A stretch of 36,934 bases of DNA from an uncultured Rhodospirillaceae bacterium (GCA_943787205.1 CALSLN010000022.1:1-36934), one strand, 5' to 3'. Counted from the stretch's first letter, positions 1 through 8,021 are shown. The notes: generated by a model from the letters alone, not told the origin. Made by a program: numbers and translations.

Positions 1-863
1 ACATGACGTCGCGTTGTAGCCCGCCGCCAAACAACGACTACAGACCGTTCCTTAAGTCCGACGCTTTGAAAGGCGCGCGTATTGGCGTGCCCCGCGCTTG
101 GTTTATCGAACCGCACCAATTGCCTGGTCGCGACGCCCCCAGTGGTGGCCTTCCAGACGATCAAAAAGCGATGATGACGGAAGCCATCGCTATTCTTCGC
201 TCTGCCGGGGCCACGATTGTCGACGCAGCCGACATTCCGAGCGCCATAGCAGAAAAGTGGGAAGACAACGTGCTGGTGCGGGGCTCATGCTCCGTCGGGC
301 CGAGCTTCAAGAATTTCGACGAGAAATGCTCAGTCGTCCTTAAGTACAGTTTCAAGCGTGACATCAATAATTGGTTTGACAGTTTGCAGGGCACGGCGAG
401 GGTTCAATCTCTCTCAGAACTCCGTCAGTGGAACATCGACAACGCCGCACGCGGCACACTCAAGTACGCTCAGCACACGCTTGATATCTCTGACGAGATG
501 GACCCGACCCTTAAAGAAGATCAGGAGCGTTACAAAAAAGACCGTGCGCGCGATATCCTTCTGGCTGGAGACCGTGGCGCGGACGCTGTGCTCAAAGAGC
601 ACACTCTGGACGCCCTCCTTTTTGCAGGCGGTCGAGCCAGCGGCTTTCTCGCAAAGGCTGGGTATCCGTCGGTCATCGTCCCCTTCGGGATGGTTGCCAA
701 CAGGGCGGGGGACCCGAACGCCTTTCCAGAAGGCTTCACACCTAATCTCGCGCCTATGGGGGTGACCTTCTCTGGCACGGAATGTAGCGAACCAACGCTG
801 ATTGGCCTTGCCTACGCCTTTGAGCAGTTGACGACCCGCCGACGGGCTCCGGATGGTTTCTGA
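1..863 (+). CDS. Amidase-signature family hydrolase, C-terminal part (5' end outside window)
   Basis: The reading frame is open from the window edge, so the start lies upstream and the first ATG at 3 is probably internal. The visible 286 residues match the C-terminal half of amidase-signature enzymes: an early segment DYRPFLKSDALKGARIGVPR and a late core AGYPSVIVPFG followed by GVTFSGTECSEPTLIGLAYAFEQ, the usual closing helix. The Ser-cis-Ser-Lys catalytic residues of this family lie in the N-terminal half and cannot be seen. These enzymes hydrolyse amide bonds; the substrate cannot be told from this part, and GatA-like, fatty-amide and peptide amidases remain possible. The SDR gene follows after 60 bp on the same strand. 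Confidence 0.85.
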   Translation, partial: MTSRCSPPPNNDYRPFLKSDALKGARIGVPRAWFIEPHQLPGRDAPSGGLPDDQKAMMTEAIAILRSAGATIVDAADIPSAIAEKWEDNVLVRGSCSVGPSFKNFDEKCSVVLKYSFKRDINNWFDSLQGTARVQSLSELRQWNIDNAARGTLKYAQHTLDISDEMDPTLKEDQERYKKDRARDILLAGDRGADAVLKEHTLDALLFAGGRASGFLAKAGYPSVIVPFGMVANRAGDPNAFPEGFTPNLAPMGVTFSGTECSEPTLIGLAYAFEQLTTRRRAPDGF

Positions 864-923
864 GGTCTAACCGTGTCGTAAGATTGCCAATCTAAGAGCT
901 AATCAATATCTCGGAGAGAGCGA

Positions 924-1823
924 ATGCATAGACGAAAAATTCTGGGTGGTGCGGCGTCATTGGCAGGTGCACTTGTTGCACCGGCTCAAAGCCAACCCCT
1001 GTCGCCGGTCGCTGGTTTGGACCGGAGCGATGGCAACGGTAAGACAATGACCCCAGAAGGGGCAGTGGTTCTTGTCACTGGATCGAACCGCGGCATTGGG
1101 CTTGGGTTTGTCAAAGTGTTGTTGGAGCGGGGTGCCAAGCGCGTCTATGCGACCGGACGTAAGGCCGAAAACTTGCCTGCCGTTGTTGCGCTGGACCCAG
1201 ACCGGGTCGTCGGTTTGCAATTGGATGTGAACGACGCGGAGCAACGTCAGGCTGCTGCAGATGCGGCGACGGATGTAACCTGGCTGATCAACAACGCGGG
1301 CACACCAGGGAGTTTCAAAAAAGAAGAGCGGCGGATGCTGAGTGCGTCATCTCTGGATGATGCCAAATTTGTGATGCAGACCAATTGCTGGTCGCCAGCA
1401 GAAATTGCCCGCCTATTTATCCCCATAATTTTAAACAACGGCGGCGGCGCGATCACCAATATCCTCTCTGTTGGGGCGTGGTTCTGTTTACCGGAGTATT
1501 CCAGTTACAGCATGTCTAAGTCGGCTGCCGCGATGATGACGGCTGGTCTGCGGGCAGAGACGGACCGCGAGCCCATCTTGGTGTCGGGCGTGTTTACGGG
1601 TGGTGTGCAGACGCGCATGGCGGCGGCTGGGTCTGTCGGTGGAATGAGTCCGGAAGTCCATGCCCGCGAAGTGTTGGATGCGACGGCCCAGGGGCATACG
1701 GACGTATTTGCTGGGGCGGGCTCGGAATCTATGCGCAAGACCATGCTTAAAGACCCCAAGGCTTTTGAGCGCGGAGTGATTAATCGGTTCTATGACAGTC
1801 CGTTAGAAATCGCGCCGTTTTAG
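924..1823 (+). CDS. Short-chain dehydrogenase/reductase with Tat-like signal peptide
   Basis: This is a 299-residue SDR oxidoreductase. The Rossmann cofactor motif TGSNRGIG is at residues 52-59, NNAG at 123-126, the catalytic Ser near 182, and Tyr195-x3-Lys199 in YSMSK. The enzyme should use NAD(P)H on an alcohol or carbonyl; the substrate is unknown. The N-terminus HRRKILGG followed by a hydrophobic stretch and APAQS resembles a twin-arginine export signal, which would carry a folded, cofactor-loaded protein to the periplasm. The start is supported by a GGAGAG ribosome site just upstream. An internal ATG at 1047 would give a cytosolic form but lacks a clear ribosome site. The neighbours downstream are also exported Rossmann-fold proteins. 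Confidence 0.87.
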   Translation: MHRRKILGGAASLAGALVAPAQSQPLSPVAGLDRSDGNGKTMTPEGAVVLVTGSNRGIGLGFVKVLLERGAKRVYATGRKAENLPAVVALDPDRVVGLQLDVNDAEQRQAAADAATDVTWLINNAGTPGSFKKEERRMLSASSLDDAKFVMQTNCWSPAEIARLFIPIILNNGGGAITNILSVGAWFCLPEYSSYSMSKSAAAMMTAGLRAETDREPILVSGVFTGGVQTRMAAAGSVGGMSPEVHAREVLDATAQGHTDVFAGAGSESMRKTMLKDPKAFERGVINRFYDSPLEIAPF

Positions 1824-2023
1824 AGCCGCGCAATAATGTTGTGCATGGACTCGTATGAGTCTGGGGTTAAGTCACTGATAATAAAAGATATTTCACAAAA
1901 GAACCGCTGGTGCATGGGCTCGTTCCTCGCAAAAGTGGGGTCTTAAAAGCTAAGGCCTTGAAAAAGTGTGCTTTTTTTAAAATTTGAGGGTGCTCTTGCG
2001 GTGGCGGAGAACTGCCCCGTAAG

Positions 2024-2052
2024 GTCGCCTCTCACAGATAGCCAGGGGCGAC
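2024..2052 (+). promoter_or_regulatory. Hairpin covering the ribosome binding site of the COG2085 gene
   Basis: Bases 2024-2032 (GTCGCCTCT) pair with 2044-2052 (AGGGGCGAC) as a 9-bp stem with one G-U pair and an 11-nt loop. The right arm holds the only purine-rich ribosome-site candidate (AGGGG, 2044-2048) before the ATG at 2060. The fold would hide the site, so translation may be controlled here. This is seen by pairing only, with no family match. The rest of the 236-bp gap (1824-2059) holds a 14-nt imperfect direct repeat at 1841-1854 and 1910-1923 and a T7 run. Confidence 0.35.
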
Positions 2053-2059
2053 GCATTTC

Positions 2060-2797
2060 ATGGTTCTCGTTCGCATATTACTGATCGTGTTTGCGGTCCT
2101 GTCCACGAACACGCAAAGCATGGCCGATACGATCGCTGTCATCGGAACAGGGAGAATGGGTGCCGCAGTTGGGCCAAGGTTTGCCGAAGCAGGGCATACA
2201 ATTATTTACGGCACTCGTGATTCGTCTTCCGAGAAAGTGAAGGTGTTGCTGGAGCGCACACCCGGTGCCATTGCTGTTTCGCAGTCGGAGGCCGTGCAGG
2301 CCGCGGATATCGTATTACTGGCTTTGCCCTGGTTCGCGACGGAAGAGTTCGTAAAAGCGAGTGGGCCTTGGGCGGGTAAACTGGTTCTGGATATGGTCAA
2401 CGCATCGAAGATGGGCGATGACGGTCTACTAGAAATTGCGGTGGAAACATCCGCTGGTGAATTGATTCAATCCTGGATGCCCGACGCGACCGTCGTGAAG
2501 GCGTTCAATACGGTGAGTTATCACATTATCGCAGACCCAGAGATTGCACAGAACTTGGTCACGATACCGCTCGCTAGCGATAGTGGCGAGGCTAAGGAGA
2601 AGGCAGCTGCTCTCATCCGATCGATCGGTATGGTGCCCTTCGATGCTGGTCCGTTGAGGTTTGCACGGGCGCTCGAACATATGTCGACACTGCATATGGT
2701 TCCTTACTTGCAAGATCGCTGGGAAGACGCGTACGAGTTTTACTTTGTAACTGGAACCGCGCCGAAAGGTGCCACGGCTGTTAGGCTTGCCAAATGA
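2060..2797 (+). CDS. COG2085-type NADP-binding oxidoreductase (F420-reductase-like) with signal peptide
   Basis: The 245-residue protein has a Rossmann motif IGTGRMG at about residues 28-34, an early YGTRD segment and VVKAFNT near the middle, all typical of the family that includes NADPH-dependent F420 reductases and related NADP-binding proteins. The substrate is unknown, and F420 use cannot be claimed from sequence. Residues 1-22 form a good Sec signal (MVLVRILLIVFAVLS, cleavage likely at SMA-DT), so strand beta-1 begins almost at the mature N-terminus. A start at Met21 (MADTIAVIG) would give a cytosolic version but has no ribosome site. The gene overlaps the MBL gene by 4 bp, indicating a two-gene operon. 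Confidence 0.8.
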   Translation: MVLVRILLIVFAVLSTNTQSMADTIAVIGTGRMGAAVGPRFAEAGHTIIYGTRDSSSEKVKVLLERTPGAIAVSQSEAVQAADIVLLALPWFATEEFVKASGPWAGKLVLDMVNASKMGDDGLLEIAVETSAGELIQSWMPDATVVKAFNTVSYHIIADPEIAQNLVTIPLASDSGEAKEKAAALIRSIGMVPFDAGPLRFARALEHMSTLHMVPYLQDRWEDAYEFYFVTGTAPKGATAVRLAK

Positions 2798-3741
2798 AAA
2801 TCATACATATTCTTTTGTTGGGGTTGTTGTGTTGCACATCATCCGTCGCTGTGACGGCTCAGCAATACATGGCGAATGAAGTTGCGCGAGGCGACGATAA
2901 CTCTTGGTCTGTCGAAGATTTGGGCGAGGGGGTTTATCTGTTTCGCTGGTGGCCTGGGTTCTATGTCAGCGCCTTTGTCGTAGGTGACGGGGAAGTCCTT
3001 GCTGTCGACCCGGTCAGTCGAGATGTCGCGCCGTTGTATCGAGCTGCGATTGCATCAGTGACGTCTGCTCCGATTACCAAGATCGTCTATAGCCACGACC
3101 ATCGTGATCACATTGTCGGGGCTGATGTTCTGTCGCCTGAGGCGGAAATCTACGCGCACCCAGGCACGCTTGCCTCCCTTGAACGGCGTGGAGATACAGA
3201 CGTTCCAAAGCCTGATGTCCTGGTGAATAACGGAGACACGATTGATATCGCTGGGCGCTCCGTCGGGGTGCATTACTTCGGTCCGAACCATGGTGATTCT
3301 AACATTGCGTTGTCTATGACAACTGGGTCCGGTGAATTGCTCGTCTTCGTTGATACTTTAGAGATAGGGATCGTTCCGTACCGGACACTGCCCGACACAA
3401 ATGTCCAGGGATACATCGCCTCGCTACAACAAGCGGCCAAACTGGATGTTGATTGGGTGCTGGGTGGCCATAGCGGCCCTGGTCCTGCCGTTTGGATCGA
3501 TAACTATCTCAACTACTTCCTCGATATGGAGAAGGCTTTGATTAAAGCTGAAGCGGAGACGATAGAACCGCCGTCAGCGTCGGTCGAAGATGTTATCGCG
3601 CAAGGCGAACGTTACACGGATGCCGTCATCGCTAAGGCTGTTGATTACCTTCGTCCGACGTACGGCCACTGGAGCGGGTTTGAAGCCTGGGCGCCGCTCA
3701 ACGCCCAGACTGTGCGCATGTACATCATCATCGGCAACTAA
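2794..3741 (+). CDS. Exported metallo-beta-lactamase-fold hydrolase
   Basis: This is a 315-residue MBL-fold protein. The metal motif HDHRDH is at residues 101-106, with further likely ligands His166 (NHGDSN), Asp187 (FVDTLE) and His226 (GGHSGPG), so a two-metal site is plausible. The N-terminus MKIIHILLLGLL...VTAQQ is a signal peptide, placing it in the periplasm. Members hydrolyse beta-lactams, thioesters, lactones or other esters; nothing here fixes the substrate. The ATG overlaps the stop of the COG2085 gene (ATGA), so translation is probably coupled. It converges on the NmrA-like pair, with only 14 bp between stop codons and no evident terminator. Confidence 0.85.
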   Translation: MKIIHILLLGLLCCTSSVAVTAQQYMANEVARGDDNSWSVEDLGEGVYLFRWWPGFYVSAFVVGDGEVLAVDPVSRDVAPLYRAAIASVTSAPITKIVYSHDHRDHIVGADVLSPEAEIYAHPGTLASLERRGDTDVPKPDVLVNNGDTIDIAGRSVGVHYFGPNHGDSNIALSMTTGSGELLVFVDTLEIGIVPYRTLPDTNVQGYIASLQQAAKLDVDWVLGGHSGPGPAVWIDNYLNYFLDMEKALIKAEAETIEPPSASVEDVIAQGERYTDAVIAKAVDYLRPTYGHWSGFEAWAPLNAQTVRMYIIIGN

Positions 3742-3755
3742 CGGGTGGGGCGCTT

Positions 3756-4503
3756 TTACTCGCCTTCTTCGCCGCGGGGTCGTGGGCCTACAAGGCTGTC
3801 GTCTTGAGCATGATAAATCTTGCCCAGGCAGTCAGCGTTATCCATGCACTCAAGCGACACCGCAGCCAAGTCGGTTCGGGTGATGCGGCCAAACGCGTTC
3901 ATATCTTCAATGAGGTAGCCGTTTCCAGTCGGTTCTGCTGGTTCGAATTCGAGAAGCCCGTTCCGAACAATTGTGTACCCGAGGCCGCTGTTTTCTAGAT
4001 AGATTTCAGCTTCCCCTTTGTCCCGGATGTTCTGGCTTTCTGTGTTGTAGCCGAACTGTTCTTCCAAGAGCTTCTTTGCGCTGCCACGGACGCCGACAGA
4101 GCTATGAATGATGACTTGGCTGACGCCTGTCGCCTTTGCGGCATCGACGATGTTGCGCATGACTTCGGCATAGAAGGGTTGTTCACGGGTCATCATGCCG
4201 CCGCGCCGGGCAGAGGTGTCGATGACCACACGTGGTTTAAAACTCTTCCATTGCGGCGAGCACAGATGGTGCATCCGTAAGGTCGCCAATGGCATACTGG
4301 ATATCCAAGCCTTGTAAGCGTGTTCGGGAAGATGTCGGCCGTACAAATGCGGTAACTGTTTCTCCACGGTCGAGCAGCATCCGGACATGTGGGGCACCCA
4401 ATTGGCCAGATGCGCCAAAGACCATGACGCCTTCTGCCAGAGCTGCCGGTATAGACGCTAATAAGAGGAACCCGAATGCAAATGCGTTAACAAAATGTCG
4501 CAC
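3756..4503 (-). CDS. NmrA-like NAD(P)-binding protein with signal peptide, second copy, frameshifted
   Basis: The gene starts with GTG at 4503 behind a GGAGAA ribosome site lying in the last codons of the upstream paralogue. It encodes a signal peptide (ends IPAALA) followed directly by VMVFGASGQLG, the atypical-SDR/NmrA dinucleotide motif. The first frame stops at 4237 right after AAMEEF. The following frame carries the remainder (KPRVVIDTSAR to DCLGKIYHAQDD). Removing one base from the run TTTT, which reads AAAA at 4239-4242 on the plus strand, restores EEFKPRVV, matching the intact paralogue. The product should be about 248 residues. A C-x5-C pair near the C-terminus (CMDNADC) is shared with the paralogue. 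A sequencing error is more likely than true inactivation. Confidence 0.75.
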
Positions 4504-4505
4504 GT

Positions 4506-5243
4506 CTATTCTCCTTCACCGAAACTTGGTGGTGGCCAAGTCAGGCCATCGTCCTGATTGTGATAAACTTTGCCATAGCAGTCTTGGTTGCTCAGGCACT
4601 CCATTGTAAAGCGTGCCAAGTCGGCGCGCGTAATTGGCGTCATAACTTTGCGGTCTTCAGTCATGGTTGCATTTCCACTTGGCGGTGTGTCATCTGGCCA
4701 AACGCGGCTGTTTCTAATGATCGTTGTCGCTATTCCGGAAGAGAAAAACACTTCCTCTGCGACACCGTGATCCATCATGCGTTGCTCTAAATTGGGGACA
4801 CGCGCCCAAGGTGCATCTGGATGCAGTGCCATGTTCGACCCTGCGCCGACAGCACCGTGATGGATGATTTGTTGGACACCGCCGACCATCGCGGCTTCCG
4901 CGATGTATGTGCTGCTCAATTTATAGAAGTCTTTTAGGGCCGTGGGTGCTCGGGCCGTGTTGATGACAATATCGAATTCGTTTTCATCAAAGGCAGCGTT
5001 AACGCTAGCTTCGTTCATCATGTCGCCAATTGCATAGGTGACATCGATGCCGTCGAGGCTGCTTCTATCGGATGAGTCGCGTACGAAAACCGTCACGTCA
5101 TGGTTTCCTTCGAGCAGGAGTTTGACGACACGAACACCAAGTTGACCTGTCCCACCAAAAACCAAGACGCTGTCGGCGAGGGTGGGCGCTGCAGTGGTGG
5201 CTAGGGCTGAAAGCGCAAGTAGTAGGCTACGAAAAAGGCGCAT
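4506..5243 (-). CDS. NmrA-like NAD(P)-binding protein with signal peptide, first copy
   Basis: This 245-residue atypical SDR (NmrA/sugar-epimerase-like) starts with a clear Sec signal (MRLFRSLLLALSALATTAAP, cleavage near TLA-DS). The dinucleotide-binding motif VLVFGGTGQLG follows at once, and then a typical VTVFVRDSSDR segment. There is no SDR Tyr-x3-Lys, which is usual for NmrA-like proteins that may sense or bind NAD(P) instead of catalysing. Two cysteines five residues apart (CLSNQDC) are conserved in the second copy, consistent with a periplasmic disulphide. The two copies are a tandem duplication in one transcript, 2 bp apart. Ligand and role are unknown. Confidence 0.82.
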   Translation of the reverse strand: MRLFRSLLLALSALATTAAPTLADSVLVFGGTGQLGVRVVKLLLEGNHDVTVFVRDSSDRSSLDGIDVTYAIGDMMNEASVNAAFDENEFDIVINTARAPTALKDFYKLSSTYIAEAAMVGGVQQIIHHGAVGAGSNMALHPDAPWARVPNLEQRMMDHGVAEEVFFSSGIATTIIRNSRVWPDDTPPSGNATMTEDRKVMTPITRADLARFTMECLSNQDCYGKVYHNQDDGLTWPPPSFGEGE

Positions 5244-5483
5244 TGACCGAGTATCCCTATATTGATCAGATATTGTGGCCCAAGCCTATCACCGGTGTTT
5301 AGGCATCGCATAGGGTTTAGGGCTAGGCTTCACACCCAGCGCATCTACAGAACATCTAAGCACTAGGGTGTGCCTTCTTTCTCTTGCGCTAGTACCCAGG
5401 GTGAGGCACAACAAATTGGCGATTTTGTCGGTTTTGAGCCGACCTCAAAGATTATCAGTCGACCCATTTCAGGAGCTCGCGTT

Positions 5484-5930
5484 ATGGCCAATTCTCCAAC
5501 ATTTAAGCGGATTAATCTCTGTGTTGCGGATCTTGACAGGTCTCTCGCGGTTTATCGGGATATTTTGGGTTTTACGATTGATTACCAGAAGGACTCTAAA
5601 GAAGATTCATATTCATACCCTGTCTTTACGTTTCCGAAAGAAGCCAAGCTTCGCTTCGCTACTCTGAATACTGAGTCTCAAGAACGGACCCTTGCGTTGA
5701 CAGAGGTAAAGGGAATTGAGCTACCGCCGATGCCAGTGCCTCGAATGGTCGCTGCAGTTATCAATTGCCCAGCGTTCGATGACGTGATTGCGAAGGTTAA
5801 GGCCGCTGGGCTCGAAGTTGTTGAGCCGCAAATCCTTCCGGATCCGGATGGCAATGCTAAGGGCCGCGAGGGCGCATTTATTGATCCAGACGGCCATCTT
5901 ATCGTTCTCTATGTTCTGAACGATCAGTAG
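5484..5930 (+). CDS. VOC-family (glyoxalase/bleomycin resistance) protein
   Basis: The 148-residue protein shows the vicinal-oxygen-chelate pattern: FKRINLCVADLDRSLAVYRDILGF in the first beta-alpha-beta unit, and GAFIDPDGHLIVLYV in the last, where the conserved metal Glu/His positions fall. Reactions in this family include isomerisation, dioxygenation and thiol transfer; the substrate is not evident. The ATG at 5484 is preceded by AGGAG at 5471-5475, so the longer upstream frame from 5370 is not needed. It stands alone on its strand. The 240-bp gap before it also carries the leader of the NmrA pair and a 7-bp inverted repeat (AAGCCTA 5282-5288, TAGGCTT 5324-5330). Confidence 0.8.
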   Translation: MANSPTFKRINLCVADLDRSLAVYRDILGFTIDYQKDSKEDSYSYPVFTFPKEAKLRFATLNTESQERTLALTEVKGIELPPMPVPRMVAAVINCPAFDDVIAKVKAAGLEVVEPQILPDPDGNAKGREGAFIDPDGHLIVLYVLNDQ

Positions 5931-6024
5931 ATATTATTTCCCACAGCTCATGCTCAAGGTAGCACGTCGCGGTTCGTTAACTTGATATAACATCGTGTTT
6001 AACGCTGGGGTACGGAGGTCTTCC

Positions 6025-7422
6025 ATGGTTCAAGCCGTACGTCATACAAGCGTCAATAGTGATCCAGAATCGCTCGATGATAGCTTTGGCTTGCACCCCG
6101 CGTTTGTCGACGAGGTTGATGATGCACTTGTTAATGAGGACAAGGACCGTGTTCGCAAGCTTGTGTCTGATCTTCATCCTGCAGACCTTGCCGATTTATT
6201 AGAGCATCTTGAGCCGAAACAGTGCCGCAGTCTGGTTGCTACGTTAAAAGATCAGTTCAACCCTGAAGTGCTTCCTGAGCTTGATGAGGCCGTACGCGAC
6301 GTTGTCATGCGCGAAATGGGCTTCGAGGACTTTGCCTCTGCACTGACGCAGCTCGATTCCGATGAGGCTGTGTATATCGCTGGGCTTGTAGATCCAAGCG
6401 AACGTGAAGCGGTTTTTGATAAGCTGCCTGCTCCAGATCGCATGCAGATCGAGGCGAGTCTAGAGTACGGCGAGGACACGGCTGGCCGGCTTATCCAGCG
6501 CGAGCTTGTCGCGGTGCCAGACTACTGGACTGTGGGTGAGACGATTGACTACCTAAGGGCTGCAACGTCCTTGCCCGACGAATTCTATGTCGTATTCGTG
6601 GTTGATCCTCGGCATCGTCCAGTCGGATTGGTCGAGTTAAATAAGCTTGTTCGATCGGGCCGCCCGGTCCTTATGCGCGACATTGTTAACCCGGATATGG
6701 AACTGATTTCTCCAGACATGGACCGAGAAGATGTTGCTTACCTATTTCGCCAACGCGATTTGGTGACCGCCCCTGTCGTTGAGGGGTCGGGTCGTCTTAT
6801 TGGGCAGATTACGATTGATGATATCGTCGACGTTATTGAAGAAGAGGCCGAGGAAGATATCTTTAAGCTTGCCGGTGTCGGCGATAGCAATCTTTACAGT
6901 GCGGTTCTTGAGATTGTGCGCAGTCGTATGACTTGGTTGGTTTTGAACATGATTACAGCGGTCGGCGCATCCATGGTCATTGGTTGGTTTCAGCCCACGA
7001 TTGAGAAGCTTGTAGCTTTAGCCGTGTTGATGCCAATTGTCGCGTCAATGGGCGGGAATGCGGGGGCACAGACCCTGACCGTCGCTGTCCGAAGCCTGGC
7101 AACAAAAGATCTCGATTCCAGCAATGCGGCTCGTATCATCGGCAAAGAAATGCTGGCGGGTCTCATCAATGGCCTTCTGTTCGCGGTGATCGCGGCAGTG
7201 GTCGCCTATATTTGGTTCGAAGACCTAGGGCTCGGTCTGGTCATCGGGGCGGCGATGATCATCAACCTCTTAGTGGCTGGTTTGGCCGGAATCACGATCC
7301 CAATCGCTTTGGACAAGCTGAATATTGACCCAGCGACGTCCTCTGCCGTTTTCCTGACCACACTGACTGATGTCGTTGGATTCTTTACCTTTCTGGCTTT
7401 GGCGGCCTATTTTCTGCTTTAA
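6025..7422 (+). CDS. mgtE: Magnesium transporter MgtE
   Basis: This is a 465-residue inner-membrane Mg2+ channel. The domains run in the family order: the superhelical MgtE N domain (about 30-140, HPADLADLLEHL), a CBS pair that senses cytosolic Mg2+ (about 145-270, with VPDYWTVGETIDYLR and LIGQITIDDIVDVI), and five C-terminal membrane helices (about 300-465). The pore signature MPIVASMGGNAGAQTL and the closing TTLTDVVGFFTFLALA are present. The ATG at 6025 has GGAGG at 6014-6018; an upstream GTG at 5995 lies in frame but before that ribosome site. The gene is monocistronic, and no room exists for a long Mg-sensing leader in the 94-bp gap upstream. Confidence 0.95.
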   Translation: MVQAVRHTSVNSDPESLDDSFGLHPAFVDEVDDALVNEDKDRVRKLVSDLHPADLADLLEHLEPKQCRSLVATLKDQFNPEVLPELDEAVRDVVMREMGFEDFASALTQLDSDEAVYIAGLVDPSEREAVFDKLPAPDRMQIEASLEYGEDTAGRLIQRELVAVPDYWTVGETIDYLRAATSLPDEFYVVFVVDPRHRPVGLVELNKLVRSGRPVLMRDIVNPDMELISPDMDREDVAYLFRQRDLVTAPVVEGSGRLIGQITIDDIVDVIEEEAEEDIFKLAGVGDSNLYSAVLEIVRSRMTWLVLNMITAVGASMVIGWFQPTIEKLVALAVLMPIVASMGGNAGAQTLTVAVRSLATKDLDSSNAARIIGKEMLAGLINGLLFAVIAAVVAYIWFEDLGLGLVIGAAMIINLLVAGLAGITIPIALDKLNIDPATSSAVFLTTLTDVVGFFTFLALAAYFLL

Positions 7423-7438
7423 TAGAATTCTCATAAAT

Positions 7439-7467
7439 GGGTGATTGAATAGTTTGGGAAATCACCC
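7439..7467. repeat. Inverted repeat between mgtE and the Hpt gene
   Basis: GGGTGATT (7439-7446) and AATCACCC (7460-7467) form a perfect 8-bp inverted repeat with a 13-nt spacer, 17 bp after the mgtE stop codon. No T-run follows, so it is a poor intrinsic terminator. It could act as an RNA-end stabiliser or an operator for the Hpt gene at 7533. Confidence 0.4.
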
Positions 7468-7532
7468 CGGTCAGACTAAAGTGTATAGTTCGTCGATTGG
7501 CCTCTTATTTCGATCCGAAAGTGACACGCTGA

Positions 7533-8021
7533 ATGGCTCAAGAACCCGAGTACATCTACCCACCTAACTCATTGAAGAGCAAAGTCACTGTTGATGCATC
7601 CTCGGTGGATGTCGTCGCACTAAAGCAAGCAGAGCTTGCGATTGGCGGTATGGCGGATGAGTATCTTGAGTGGGTTAAGGACGATATTGCCAATTTACAG
7701 GGTGCTTACGAGAAGGCGCTAGCGGATCCCTCTTCTGGAGGCGAAGCGAAGGAAGACATTTACGGTTTCGCGCATGACATTAAAGGGCAGGGAGGAAGCT
7801 TCGGTTATCCTCTTATGACAGCGGTTGGGAATCACCTCTGCAAATTTATCGAGGGAATTCCTGGCGATCTAAGCGCGACACAGCTTACCGTTATAAAAGT
7901 CTATATTGATACGCTCCGGGTTATCATTCTGGACCGTATGACCGGCTCGTCTGGCAAGGCCGGTGAGCGTCTACTTATGGGGTTAGATGCAGTCGTCGCT
8001 AAGGTTACGGCAAAAGGCTAA
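7533..8021 (+). CDS. Stand-alone Hpt (histidine phosphotransfer) domain protein
   Basis: This is a 162-residue soluble protein. The motif HDIKGQGGSFG at residues 81-91 matches the Hpt active site, with His81 as the phosphorylated residue followed by the usual Lys-Gly. The rest is predicted helical, fitting a four-helix Hpt bundle with a poorly conserved N-terminal extension. It would relay phosphate between a hybrid kinase and a response regulator; no kinase or regulator is nearby, so its partners are unknown. There is no strong ribosome site before the ATG. It converges on the TIM-barrel gene at 8034. Confidence 0.75.
   Translation: MAQEPEYIYPPNSLKSKVTVDASSVDVVALKQAELAIGGMADEYLEWVKDDIANLQGAYEKALADPSSGGEAKEDIYGFAHDIKGQGGSFGYPLMTAVGNHLCKFIEGIPGDLSATQLTVIKVYIDTLRVIILDRMTGSSGKAGERLLMGLDAVVAKVTAKG

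Noticed and set aside
1961..1978. AAAAAG-TGTG-CTTTTTTT as a terminator after the SDR gene
   Set aside because: The stem is 6 bp and almost all A-T, too weak for intrinsic termination.
4237..4242. Programmed ribosomal frameshift in the NmrA-like gene
   Set aside because: The site fits a slip-at-stop layout, but no stimulator is evident and the intact paralogue has no such site; kept only as a low-interest finding.
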